64,000 bases of DNA, taken from positions 1-64,000 of the forward strand of contig CAVPVQ010000032.1 of NCBI GenBank assembly GCA_963709185.1, given 5' to 3'. Positions 26,175 through 35,281 of this stretch are shown one piece after another. The notes beneath the pieces are model-generated. The model did not search any database and was not told where the DNA came from. It saw nothing but the letters and a program-made list of their open reading frames with translations. Position numbers and translations under genes: made by a program. Position 1 is the first letter of the stretch; every line of letters begins with the position of its first letter. The DNA comes from Roseiarcus sp963709185. GTDB taxonomy: Bacteria; Pseudomonadota; Alphaproteobacteria; Rhizobiales; Beijerinckiaceae.

Positions 26175-29100
26175 CTACTCCGCCGCCAGCCGCATCGTCT
26201 TGCAGCGCATCAGCAGCGCGCGCAGTTGCGCCGGCTTCAACGGCTTGTGGAGGACGGCGATCCGCGCGCGCTGCGCCGCTTCGCGGGCTTCCGGGCTTCG
26301 GTCGGCGGTCGCGAGGATGGCCGGGATGTCGGCGCCGAAGGCGGCGCGCAAGGCGCCGATCGCCTCGATGCCGTCGCCGTCGTCGAGGTGATAGTCGGCG
26401 ATGATCACATCGGGCGGCGCGCCGAACGCCCGCATCGCCGCGGACGCGTCCTTCATGCCGGCCGCGGTGGCGACCAGGCAGCCCCATTTGCTTAGCAACG
26501 CCCGTATGCCCTCGGCGACGCGCGGCTCGTTGTCGATGGCCAGCACGACCAGATCGTTGAGCGGCTCTCGCGCGCGGGCGAAATCCTGGCCAAGCGCCTC
26601 GCCGGCGCCGGCCGGCGCGGCGCCGAGCGGCGCCGAGACGGTGAACACCGATCCGGCTCCGCTCTTCGAGCGCAGGCTGAGCTCATGGCCGAGCACCCGC
26701 CCCAGCCGCTCGACGATCGACAGGCCAAGGCCGAGGCCGCGCGCCGCCCTGGCGCCCTGGTCGAGGCGCTGGAACTCTTCGAATACGATGCGCTGCTTGG
26801 CGAGCGGAATGCCGATGCCGGTGTCCCACACCTCGATCCGCAATGTTTCGCCGCGGCGCCGGCAACCCACCAGCACGCCGCCGCGCAGCGTATATTTGAT
26901 GGCGTTCGACACGAGGTTGCGCAGCAACCGACGCAGCAGGCGCCGGTCCGACCGCACATCGAGCGAGCAGCCGACGAAGGTCAGCTTCAGCCCCCTCGCC
27001 CGCGCCATCGGCGCAAATTCGATTTCGAGCTGACGCAGGATCTGGGCGATCGGGAAATCGGAAATCTCCGGCTTGGTGGCGCCGGCGTCGAGGCGCGAGA
27101 TATCGAGCAGGGCGGCGAGAATCTCCTCCACCGCTTCGAGCGAAGCGTCGACGTTGCGCGCCAGATCGGCCGGCTCGCCAGCGTTGACGCCCGCGGTGGC
27201 CTCGCTCAGCGCGCTCGCATAGAGCCGCGCCGCGTTGAGCGGCTGCAAGATATCGTGGCTGGCCGCCGCCAGAAAACGCGTCTTGGAGACATTGGCGGCC
27301 TCCGCCTCGGTCTTGGCGCGCGCCAGCTCCTGGTTGAGGCGCTCCAGTTCCTCGGTGCGCTCGCGCACGCGCCGCTCCAGGCGCTCGTTGGCCGCCGCCA
27401 GGGTTTCCTCGGCCTCGACCGATTGGGTGATGTCCGTATAGGTCGTGACGATGCCGCCGTCCGGCAGCCGCGCCGAACGGATTTCGATGACCCGCATCGA
27501 AGGATGAATGCGCAGCCGCCGCGGTTGCTGTTCGTTGAGCTGGCTCTCGATGCGCTCGGCGACGAAATCGTCGACCGATCCCGGCCCATAGACGCCGCGT
27601 TCGGCGTTGAAACGCACGATCTCGTCAAGGCCGACGCCGGGCCGCAACAGCGTCGGCGGCATGTCGAACAGGTCGCCGAACTCGCGGTTCCAGCAGATCA
27701 GCCCGAGGTTGCGGTCGAAGACGGTGATTCCCTGGCGCGCATGATCGAGTGCGTGCTGCAGCAGGTCGCGGTTGGACTGCAGCGCCGCCGCGGCGTCGTC
27801 GATGAGTTTTAGCGCCGACTTGCCCGACATCGCGCGCCGCCGAAACAGCAGCGACATCACCAGGCGGGAGGACGAGCCGCCGATCGCCGAGGCGAGCAAA
27901 TGCTCGGCATGGCGGATCAGGTGGGCGTCGGCCTCGGCCGCCGCCTCGAATGTCAGGCCGCGCTCGCCCATGAACGCCGCCAGGGCGGTTTTGGCGCGGT
28001 CGGCGCCGAGATAGCGCGCGACCGTCGCTTCCAGCTCGCCCGCCGTCGTCGAGGCGCGCCACAGCCGGAAGGCCTGCGCCTTGACTGTCGGCGCGCCGCC
28101 CACAAACACGTTGGCCTGCATGCGCTCGCCGGGATTGGCCTGGCGGGTCAGCGAAAACCCGACAAACGCGGCGACATTGGCGCCCAGACTCAGCACGACC
28201 CCGCCGACCAGCGGATTGGCCGCGAACCCGAGCAGCGCGCCCGGCCGCAGCCAGGCGATCGCCAGCGGCCCATGCGCAAGAAAATTGGCGAAAGCAGCGC
28301 CGAGTTCGAGCGAGGGCAGGAACAGCGTGTAGAGCCAGATCAGCGACCCCGCGATGAGGCCGGCCATCGCGCCGCGCGCCGTGGCGCGCCGCCAGAACAG
28401 GCCGCCGAGAAACGCCGGCGCGATCTGCGCCACGGCGGCGAAGGACAACAGTCCCAACGACGCAAGAGCAGCTCCGCTGGCGACCCGGATATAGGCGTAG
28501 CCGAGAAACAGCACGACGAGGATCGCGCCGCGCCGCACGAACAGCACGAGCGAACCGATGTCGCCGGACGGCGCATCGGCCTTGGCGGCGCGCCCGCGCA
28601 GCAGGATCGGCATCACCAGATCGTTCGACACGGTGATCGACAAAGCGACGCTGGCGACGATCACCATCGCGGTGGCCGCCGAAAGGCCGCCGATCATCGT
28701 CAGCAGCGCCAGGCCATGCGCGCCGGCGCTGAGCGGCAGCGCGAGCACCGTCAGGTCGCGGTCGATCGTTCCGTCGGCGAATGTCGCGAGGCCGGCGATC
28801 GCCAGAGGCGCGACGAACAGATTGATCGCGACGAGATAAAGCGGAAAAAGCCAGGCGGCCGCCTTGATGTCGCGCGGATCGCGATTCTCGACGATCGTCA
28901 CGTGGAACTGGCGCGGCAGCAGCAAGACCGCCAAAGCCGACAGGATCGTGGTGACGATCCATACCGCGGCGTCGGGCGGCGTCTCCATCACCGTGGCGAT
29001 GCGCGGGCTTGATTGGGCGATCCGCGCGAGATCGCCGAGCCCGCCGAACATGCCCCACACCACAAAGGCCCCGACCGCCAGGAACGCCACCAGCTTGACC

Positions 29101-29702
29101 AGGGATTCGGCGGCGATCGCCAGGATCAGGCCGTCCTGATGCTCGGTGGGATCGATGCGGCGCGTGCCGAAAGCCATCGCGAAGGCGGCGAGCAGCGAGG
29201 CGACGGCGAGGAAGAACAGCGATGACGGCGGGGCGGGATTGAGCCGCCCCTGTTCGAACGAGTCGATCACCATCGGGATCGTTTCGGCGATCGCCTTGAG
29301 CTGCAGGGCGATATAGGGCGCGGCGCCGATCACCGCGACCAGCGCGACCATCGCCGCGACGTTCTGCGCCTTGCCGTAGCGCGCCGCCACGAAGTCGGCG
29401 ACCGAGGTGATGTTCTGCGCGCGCGCCAGCGCGGCGATGCGCGCCAGCAGCCGATGCCCGAAGCCGACGACGAGAATGGGGCCGATATAGATCGGCAGAA
29501 AATCGAGCCCATGGGCGGAGGCGATGCCCACCGAGCCGTAGTAGGTCCAGGTCGTGCAATAGACGGCGAGGCTCAGCGAATAGACCAGCGGGCGCCCGCG
29601 CGCGATAAACCGCCGCCCGCCCCGGTCGCCCCAGGTGGCGATCAGGAACAGCGCGCAGACATAGGCGATCGCCGTGACGATGACCGTCATGCCGTCCAAC
29701 AT
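26175..29702 (-). CDS. symporter-like hybrid sensor histidine kinase with PAS and receiver domains
   Basis: A 1175-residue membrane sensor. Residues 1 to about 500 form a sodium:solute symporter-like (SSS/PutP) domain with some 12-13 helices. A PAS domain lies at about 634-760 (QGITVFDRNLGLICWN), then a coiled coil, HisKA with His816 in AAASHDILQPLNAARL, and HATPase with NLVSNAIKYT, DTGIGIP and GLGLGLSIVERL (about 890-1030). The C-terminal receiver (about 1055-1165) has the phospho-acceptor Asp1103 in IIADYHLDDGDG. This architecture belongs to the NahK/CbrA-like group, which links solute uptake or sensing to phosphorelay. No partner regulator lies adjacent. An alternative start is at residue 5. 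Confidence 0.93.
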   Translation of the reverse strand: MLDGMTVIVTAIAYVCALFLIATWGDRGGRRFIARGRPLVYSLSLAVYCTTWTYYGSVGIASAHGLDFLPIYIGPILVVGFGHRLLARIAALARAQNITSVADFVAARYGKAQNVAAMVALVAVIGAAPYIALQLKAIAETIPMVIDSFEQGRLNPAPPSSLFFLAVASLLAAFAMAFGTRRIDPTEHQDGLILAIAAESLVKLVAFLAVGAFVVWGMFGGLGDLARIAQSSPRIATVMETPPDAAVWIVTTILSALAVLLLPRQFHVTIVENRDPRDIKAAAWLFPLYLVAINLFVAPLAIAGLATFADGTIDRDLTVLALPLSAGAHGLALLTMIGGLSAATAMVIVASVALSITVSNDLVMPILLRGRAAKADAPSGDIGSLVLFVRRGAILVVLFLGYAYIRVASGAALASLGLLSFAAVAQIAPAFLGGLFWRRATARGAMAGLIAGSLIWLYTLFLPSLELGAAFANFLAHGPLAIAWLRPGALLGFAANPLVGGVVLSLGANVAAFVGFSLTRQANPGERMQANVFVGGAPTVKAQAFRLWRASTTAGELEATVARYLGADRAKTALAAFMGERGLTFEAAAEADAHLIRHAEHLLASAIGGSSSRLVMSLLFRRRAMSGKSALKLIDDAAAALQSNRDLLQHALDHARQGITVFDRNLGLICWNREFGDLFDMPPTLLRPGVGLDEIVRFNAERGVYGPGSVDDFVAERIESQLNEQQPRRLRIHPSMRVIEIRSARLPDGGIVTTYTDITQSVEAEETLAAANERLERRVRERTEELERLNQELARAKTEAEAANVSKTRFLAAASHDILQPLNAARLYASALSEATAGVNAGEPADLARNVDASLEAVEEILAALLDISRLDAGATKPEISDFPIAQILRQLEIEFAPMARARGLKLTFVGCSLDVRSDRRLLRRLLRNLVSNAIKYTLRGGVLVGCRRRGETLRIEVWDTGIGIPLAKQRIVFEEFQRLDQGARAARGLGLGLSIVERLGRVLGHELSLRSKSGAGSVFTVSAPLGAAPAGAGEALGQDFARAREPLNDLVVLAIDNEPRVAEGIRALLSKWGCLVATAAGMKDASAAMRAFGAPPDVIIADYHLDDGDGIEAIGALRAAFGADIPAILATADRSPEAREAAQRARIAVLHKPLKPAQLRALLMRCKTMRLAAE

Positions 29703-29856
29703 CGACGCGCGTGTCCTCCCCGGCCGTGCCGATAGCGTTGGCGGCTATCTTACGGCGGCCGGGGCCAGCCGTCACGAGGGCGGGAGCGGCCGAGGCGGCG
29801 CGGGCGGCGGCTGGCCGCTCGCCGGTCAGCCCGCGGCGCCGTCGACCGACGCCGGA

Positions 29857-30387
29857 CTAGCGGCCGGGCTCCTCGGCGTGCCGGGTCGATTCGAACAGGA
29901 ACCAGGTGCGCCGCTCGGTCTCGTCGATCCACACTTCGAGAAGGCTCGCGCTCGCGATATCCTCATTGTCTTCGCAGACCTCGTGCGCCTCGCGCATCGC
30001 CGCCGCCAGGCGCTGGTTGTCGTCGCGCAACTCGGCCAGCATGTCGAGCGGCTCGACAAAGTCGGCGTCGTTGTCGAGCACCCGCTGCAGGCGCGCGATC
30101 TGCCCGATCGAGTGCAGCGTCGCGCCGCCGATCTTGCGCACGCGCTCGGCGAGCGGGTCGGTCATCGCAAAAATCTGATCGCCGTGGTCGTCCAGCAGCA
30201 GATGGTAATCGCGGAAATGGGGACCCGACATGTGCCAGTGGAAATTCTTGGTCTTCAGGTAAAGCGCGAACACGTCCGCCAACAGGAGGTTGAGCGCCGC
30301 CCCGACGTCGCGTGTGGCGTTCGAACCGAGATCGGTCGGCGTGTTGAGCGGCGCGGCGCGGCGGGCTTTTGCGTCTTTGGCGTTCAT
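29857..30387 (-). CDS. dps: Dps-family ferritin-like DNA-binding protein
   Basis: A 176-residue protein forming, in the family, a 12-subunit shell that oxidises and stores iron and protects DNA. The signature is KNFHWHMSGPHFRDYHLLLDD followed by HGDQIFAMTDPLAERVRKIGG, with ferroxidase His and Asp/Glu residues. A lysine/arginine-rich N-terminal tail (MNAKDAKARRAA) could bind DNA. It stands alone, downstream of the dehydratase on the same strand. Confidence 0.92.
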   Translation of the reverse strand: MNAKDAKARRAAPLNTPTDLGSNATRDVGAALNLLLADVFALYLKTKNFHWHMSGPHFRDYHLLLDDHGDQIFAMTDPLAERVRKIGGATLHSIGQIARLQRVLDNDADFVEPLDMLAELRDDNQRLAAAMREAHEVCEDNEDIASASLLEVWIDETERRTWFLFESTRHAEEPGR

Positions 30388-30480
30388 CGGACTTTCTCCT
30401 TCTGGCGAACCCGCGCCAACGTGACGGCGGCAATGGAAACGGTCAAGGGCGGTCGATCGTTCCCGGAAACTAAGCGTGAT

Positions 30481-31521
30481 TCACAGCTGGGAGCCTGTCA
30501 ATTGTCGCCGGCGGTCGACTGATTGAACTCCTCGCGGATGGTTCGCGCCCTGAGCGGCCGCCTGGATCAAGCCTGCAAAACGAACGAGGTCGACATTGCC
30601 TCCCGAAAGAACAATTCCGACCCGCTTCCCGCGTAGATCGAGTTGACGGCCGAAGACCGCGGCAGCGCCGAGACAGCCGGTCGGTTCGACCACGATCTTC
30701 ATGCGGCCGGCGAAGAAGCTCATGGTCGCCGCCAATGCGGCGTCGTCGACTGTCAGAATGTCGTCCACGCAGCGTTGCAGCACCGGAAAAGTCAAAGCTC
30801 CGAGACTTTGGGTCTGGGCGCCGTCAGCGATCGTGTCGGGCGTGTCGATGTGGATGATCCGACCGCTACGGAAACTTCGCTGCCCATCATTTCCAGCCGT
30901 CGGTTCGACGCCAATGATCGAGCAGTCCGGAATCATCGCCTTGGCGGCCGTGGCGCAACCGGACAACAGGCCGCCGCCGCCGAGCGGCGTAACCAACAGG
31001 TCAAGCGGGCCGGCGTCCTCGATCAGCTCCTGCGCGACCGTTCCCTGTCCGGCCATGACATGCGGATGGTCGTAAGGCGGGATCAGCGTCAGGCCGCGCT
31101 CTTCCGCCAAACGCCGGCCGATGGCCTCGCGATCGTCGGCGTAGCGGTCATAGAGAATGACCTCGGCGCCATAGCCCCGCGTCGCCGCCAGCTTGACGGC
31201 GGGAGCGTCGGTGGGCATCACGATGACCGCCTTCACGTCGAGGAGACGGGCCGACAGGGCGACCGCCTGGGCGTGATTGCCCGATGAAAACGTCACGACG
31301 CCGTTGGCGCGCTGCTGCGGCGTGAATTGGGAGATCGCGTTGAAGGCGCCGCGAAACTTGAACGCCCCCATGCGCTGGAAATTTTCGCATTTGAAAAACA
31401 AATGCGCGCCGACCATCGCGTCGGCGGTGGTCGAGGTCAGAACCGGCGTCCGGTGGGCGACGCCCGCGATGCGCTTTTGCGCGCCGGCGACGTCGTCGAA
31501 GGAGATGGCGAGCGAGGTCAT
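30481..31521 (-). CDS. threonine/serine dehydratase (PLP, no ACT domain)
   Basis: A 346-residue fold-type II PLP enzyme that deaminates threonine or serine. The PLP lysine lies in RMGAFKFRGAFNAI, the phosphate-binding glycines in VTPLGGGGLLSG, and SSGNHAQAVALSA contacts the substrate. Length and lack of a C-terminal ACT domain point to the catabolic or serine-racemase-like type rather than biosynthetic IlvA. ATG 31521 gives the normal start; the longer frame is not conserved. Confidence 0.88.
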   Translation of the reverse strand: MTSLAISFDDVAGAQKRIAGVAHRTPVLTSTTADAMVGAHLFFKCENFQRMGAFKFRGAFNAISQFTPQQRANGVVTFSSGNHAQAVALSARLLDVKAVIVMPTDAPAVKLAATRGYGAEVILYDRYADDREAIGRRLAEERGLTLIPPYDHPHVMAGQGTVAQELIEDAGPLDLLVTPLGGGGLLSGCATAAKAMIPDCSIIGVEPTAGNDGQRSFRSGRIIHIDTPDTIADGAQTQSLGALTFPVLQRCVDDILTVDDAALAATMSFFAGRMKIVVEPTGCLGAAAVFGRQLDLRGKRVGIVLSGGNVDLVRFAGLIQAAAQGANHPRGVQSVDRRRQLTGSQL

Positions 31522-31689
31522 TGTTGCGATTCGTCGGTGGGAGGACCGGCGGAGCCCGCGGCGCGCTCCGCGCCAGGGCGAAGCAAGCGTTTCATTTGTG
31601 CTGGCGCGTAACGGATGAGCTCGGATCAATTGGCCGGTCGGGCGGCCCGTCCGCCGTTCGCGCCGCGCCGCCAGGGCCTCGGAGCATCC

Positions 31690-31911
31690 TCAATCCTTAC
31701 CTTGCGACGGCGCGCTTGATTTGGATTCGAGCAATCGCAGATTCTGGCCGGAATAAATGTGACAGAACGAGCCGCCGCCTTCGGCCTTGTGCTCGACCAC
31801 GTATCGGACAGCCCCGCGCGACATCGTGAACACGCCGCGCACTTCGCCTTTCGCGCGATACTCGCCCGTGTGCTTTTCAACGAGGTCGCCGATCTTGAAT
31901 TCGCTCGTCAC
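31690..31911 (-). CDS. small conserved hypothetical protein, SH3-like
   Basis: A 73-residue protein beginning MTSEFKIGDLVEKHTGEYRA. The alternating pattern and GDLVEKHTG...EVRGVFTM...RYVVEH suggest a small beta-barrel, like proteins measuring or binding a ligand at a barrel mouth. It sits between the dehydratase and the gamma-glutamylcyclotransferase on the same strand. Function unknown. Confidence 0.6.
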   Translation of the reverse strand: MTSEFKIGDLVEKHTGEYRAKGEVRGVFTMSRGAVRYVVEHKAEGGGSFCHIYSGQNLRLLESKSSAPSQGKD

Positions 31912-31924
31912 TCCGGCTTTCCCT

Positions 31925-32564
31925 TCAATCCAGCATTCCGTTCAATCGCTTCACGGTAAGCTTAGCACGGGATTCCGGAGTTGCGGAGCCGCTACGGGGT
32001 TCATCTGCCGTGAGGCTGAGAGGGTCCATCGGCTCAGCGGATTGAGAGGTATTGGCCGAGAGTTGTTCGTGCGGGAGCTTGGCGCGGTGTTCGGGGGTTG
32101 GCGAGGCGCTGGAAGGCGTCGACGACTTCGCTGATTCGGGCGAACGGCGCGGCGAGGCGGTCAATCTCTCGAGTCGCGCGGTCGGCAGGCTCCAGTGGCG
32201 CGCCGCGGCGATCACTGCATCGAGATAGTCCGCGCGCGCGACCCCCGGGCCGGCGTTGGCGCCGACATAGACCAACGCGCGCTTCGCCCCGCCCTCGGCG
32301 ACGACCGCTTGCAGGATCTTGGCGTAGAGCCCCTCGCCCACGCCTTCAAAACGGTCGAGCGCCGCGACATCGGCAAGCGCCACGTCCCACAACACGCCGT
32401 GCACGGTCGAATGCGCGTCGCGCGTCACGCTCAGCCAGCCCTCGCGCATCACCACGAGACGGTGGCGCATCAGACGCGCGATCCCCAAGCGGCTTTGAGC
32501 GCGGACAGCGCTGCGCCATCGCCGCGACGTCCATATTGGCTCCGTAGGCGAAGGTCAGCGGCAT
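31925..32564 (-). pseudogene. gamma-glutamylcyclotransferase (AIG2-like), frameshifted
   Basis: The first frame gives MPLTFAYGANMDVAAMAQRC, with the YGxNM nucleotide-like loop of the family. A run of four C (32483-32486; G on the coding strand) breaks it; the second frame continues GIARLMRHRLVVMREGWLSV and HGVLWDVALADVAALDRFEG, with the expected catalytic Glu region. Removing one base gives 212 residues. The C-terminal 75 residues are Ser/Pro-rich and unlike the family. The enzyme would release 5-oxoproline from gamma-glutamyl peptides. Sequence error is a serious possibility. Confidence 0.75.
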
Positions 32565-32650
32565 TCAGACGTGCGCCTGTCCAGGAGCGCGGGCGTCCTG
32601 CCCGCCCCTGCGCGCGCAACGATCGGACCAGCAACGTAGAAAGAAACGAC

Positions 32651-32669
32651 CGGGACGGTCGCGGTCCCG
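32651..32669 (-). terminator. possible rel terminator hairpin
   Basis: CGGGAC-loop-GTCCCG, followed on the minus strand by GTCGTTTCTTTC. It lies 24 bp beyond the rel stop codon. The T-rich tract is interrupted, so this is only a moderate candidate. Confidence 0.4.
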
Positions 32670-32692
32670 AGGCCCGACTTGCCGAGCCGCGC

Positions 32693-34891
32693 TCATCCGC
32701 TGAGACGCTCGACCTTGCTCACGACGTTCTTGCCGCGAAGCTGCGAAAGAATCGCATTCAGGTGCTTGATGTCCCAGACTTCCAGATCGATCAGCATTTC
32801 GCGAAAATCCGTCGCATGCGGCACGAAGGATATATTGTCGATATTGCCGCCGGTCTCGCCGATCGTCGTCGCGACGACGCCGAGCGCGCCCGGCTCGTTA
32901 AGCGCGGTGACGACGATCTGCGTCGGATAGAGTTCCTTGCGCGCGCTGTCGATGTCCCAGCGGACATCGAGCCACAGCTCGGGCCGGTCGTCGAAAGCGG
33001 TCAGGGCGGACGCGTGGATGGGATAGATCGTGATGCCCTCGCCCGGCGTCAGGATGCCGATGATGCGTTCGCCCGGCACCGCGCCGCCCTTGGCGGCGAA
33101 CCGCACCGGGAGATCGCCGCGGATGCCGCGGATCGGGATCGAGGCTTCCGCGTCGGGCTGTCCCGGCACTTTGAACATCAGGTTCGCCACCTTGCTCAGG
33201 CCGAACCAGCCGCTGTCGCTCTTGGCCGGCGTCGGTCCGGAGGCGCGCTCCTCCTTGAAATCGGGATGGATGGCGCGGACCACGTCGCCCGAAAACATCT
33301 CGCCGCGACCCACCGCCACGAACACGTCGTCGAGCGAGCTGCGGGCGAGACGCGGCAACGCCGCCTTGAGTTTGTCCTCGGCGAAACTGCGTCCCGCGCG
33401 CTTGAACGCGCGCTCGACGATCTGGCGTCCAAGGCCGCTGTATTGCGCCCTTACCGCCTCGCGCGTCGCGCGACGGATGGCGGCGCGGGCGCGCCCGGTG
33501 ACCACCACCGATTCCCAGGCGGCGGGCGGCGTCTGGGTGTCGGAGCGCGCGATCTCCACTTCGTCGCCGTTGCGCAACTGGGAAATCAGCGGCGCGATGC
33601 GCCCGTTGATTTTCGCGCCGACCGCCGAATTGCCGACATCGGTATGCACGGCATAGGCGAAATCAATCGCCGTCGCTCCGCGCGGCAGGGCGATCAACCT
33701 GCCTTTCGGGGTGAAGCAAAAAACCTGATCCTGAAACAATTCGAGCTTGGTGTGCTCGAGAAACTTCTCGGAATCGTCGGCCGAGAGCGCCTCGATCGTA
33801 TGCCGCAGCCCGCGATAGGCCCGGCTCTCGCTGGTGCGCGGCGATTCCGCCGCGCCTTCGACGTCTTTGTAGAGGGCGTGCGCCGCGATGCCATATTCGG
33901 CGATCTCGTGCATTTCGCGGGTGCGAATCTGCAGTTCGACGCGCTGGCTGCCCGGCCCGATCACCGTCGTGTGAATCGACCGGTAGTCGTTCTGCTTCGG
34001 CGTCGATATGTAGTCCTTGAAGCGCCCGGGCACCGACGGCCAGGTGGTGTGGGCGACGCCGACCGCGGCGTAACAATCCTCGAGCGAGTCGACGATGATC
34101 CGAAAACCATAGATGTCGGATAGCTGCTCGAAGGCGATCGATCGGCGCTCCATCTTGCGCCATACCGAATAGGCCTGCTTCTGCCGCCCTTTGACCGTCA
34201 CCTTGATGCCCCGCTTGGCGAACTGATCGGTGAGCTCCTTCTCGATCTTGGCGATGATCGCGCCGTTCTTGGTCTTGAGCTCTTCGAGCCTGGCGAGAAT
34301 CATCGCGTGGGCTTCCGGCATCAGGTGCCGGAACGAAAGCTCTTCAAGCTCGCTGCGCAGGCCCTGCATGCCCATGCGCCCGGCCAGCGGGCCGTAGATT
34401 TCAAGGGTCTCCTGCGCGATGCGCGTCCGCTTGTCTGCCGGCATGAAGCTGAGCGTGCGCATGTTGTGCAGGCGATCGGCCAGCTTGACCAGCAGGACGC
34501 GCACGTCGTCGGCGATCGCGAGCAACAATTTGCGGAAATTCTCGGCCTGCTGCGCCGGCTTTGAAACGAGGTCGAGCTTCTTGAGCTTGGTCAGGCCATC
34601 GACCAGCGCCCCGATCTCCTTGCCGAACACGGTGTCGATTTCCTCGCGCGTCGACGCGGTGTCTTCGATCGTGTCATGCAGCACCGCGGCGACGATGGTC
34701 GCATCGTCGAGCTTGAGATCAGTCAGTATCGCCGCCACTTCGAGCGGGTGAGAAAAGAACAGATCGCCGGACGCGCGTTTTTGCGCGCCGTGCGCCTTCA
34801 TCGCATAGACATAAGCGCGATTGAGCAAATCCTCGTCGGCATTCGGATTGTATTGCCGCACGCGATCGACAAGTTCGTATTGTCGCATCAT
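32693..34891 (-). CDS. rel: bifunctional (p)ppGpp synthase/hydrolase (Rel/SpoT)
   Basis: A 732-residue cytoplasmic stringent-response enzyme. The hydrolase (HD) domain has HDTIED at about residues 72-77. The synthetase domain carries YGFRIIVDSLEDCYAA, GRFKDYISTPKQNDYRSIHT and EIAEYGIAAH; the RFKD sequence is the RXKD form found in bifunctional Rel enzymes, not the EXDD of RelA. A TGS domain (CFTPKGRLIALPRGATAIDFAY) and a C-terminal ACT domain follow. Alphaproteobacteria usually have this single long RSH protein. The second codon is also ATG. Confidence 0.95.
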   Translation of the reverse strand: MMRQYELVDRVRQYNPNADEDLLNRAYVYAMKAHGAQKRASGDLFFSHPLEVAAILTDLKLDDATIVAAVLHDTIEDTASTREEIDTVFGKEIGALVDGLTKLKKLDLVSKPAQQAENFRKLLLAIADDVRVLLVKLADRLHNMRTLSFMPADKRTRIAQETLEIYGPLAGRMGMQGLRSELEELSFRHLMPEAHAMILARLEELKTKNGAIIAKIEKELTDQFAKRGIKVTVKGRQKQAYSVWRKMERRSIAFEQLSDIYGFRIIVDSLEDCYAAVGVAHTTWPSVPGRFKDYISTPKQNDYRSIHTTVIGPGSQRVELQIRTREMHEIAEYGIAAHALYKDVEGAAESPRTSESRAYRGLRHTIEALSADDSEKFLEHTKLELFQDQVFCFTPKGRLIALPRGATAIDFAYAVHTDVGNSAVGAKINGRIAPLISQLRNGDEVEIARSDTQTPPAAWESVVVTGRARAAIRRATREAVRAQYSGLGRQIVERAFKRAGRSFAEDKLKAALPRLARSSLDDVFVAVGRGEMFSGDVVRAIHPDFKEERASGPTPAKSDSGWFGLSKVANLMFKVPGQPDAEASIPIRGIRGDLPVRFAAKGGAVPGERIIGILTPGEGITIYPIHASALTAFDDRPELWLDVRWDIDSARKELYPTQIVVTALNEPGALGVVATTIGETGGNIDNISFVPHATDFREMLIDLEVWDIKHLNAILSQLRGKNVVSKVERLSG

Positions 34892-35281
34892 GGCTTTGAT
34901 CGGCCTCGCTGGCGGTCGGGCCAGGCGGCCGCGATGGCCCTAATATCGGCGCTGCGCGAAGCCCGTGCAAGCCGGGGCGTCTGGCGGCAAGGCCATCGGC
35001 CGCCACGGTTGGGACGATGGCGTCGCTGGCGGCAAGCGTCAGCAAGCGTTGGCAAGCGCGCCGGGCGGCCACGGCCTCGCGGCTCTCTCAGCCGTCTCGA
35101 CGACGGCCCGAGCCGACAAGGGCTTCGCATTCCCCTGTCCCGTTCCGCGCGGCGTCTTCGCACGGCGAATGCGGGGCGCGCGTCGGCGCCGCGAGGGTCG
35201 CGCGCGCGTCGGGAAAGGCGCAAAGAAAAACCCCGGAGCGTGAGCTCCGGGGTTCATCATATTTGCGAAAGTCAGCCGCGA
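34892..35281. other. interval between rel and porin
   Basis: No gene is supported. It contains the rel promoter region and, at 35231-35252, the porin terminator. Confidence 0.5.
35231..35252 (-). terminator. rho-independent terminator of the porin gene
   Basis: CCCCGGAGC-gtga-GCTCCGGGG, a perfect nine-base stem with a four-base loop. On the minus strand it is followed by TTTTTCTTTG. It begins 30 bp after the porin stop codon. Confidence 0.85.

Noticed and set aside
26083..29012. Long plus-strand frames opposite the sensor kinase
   Set aside because: They are high-GC antisense shadows rich in Arg, Gly and Ala; the minus-strand protein has full domain content.
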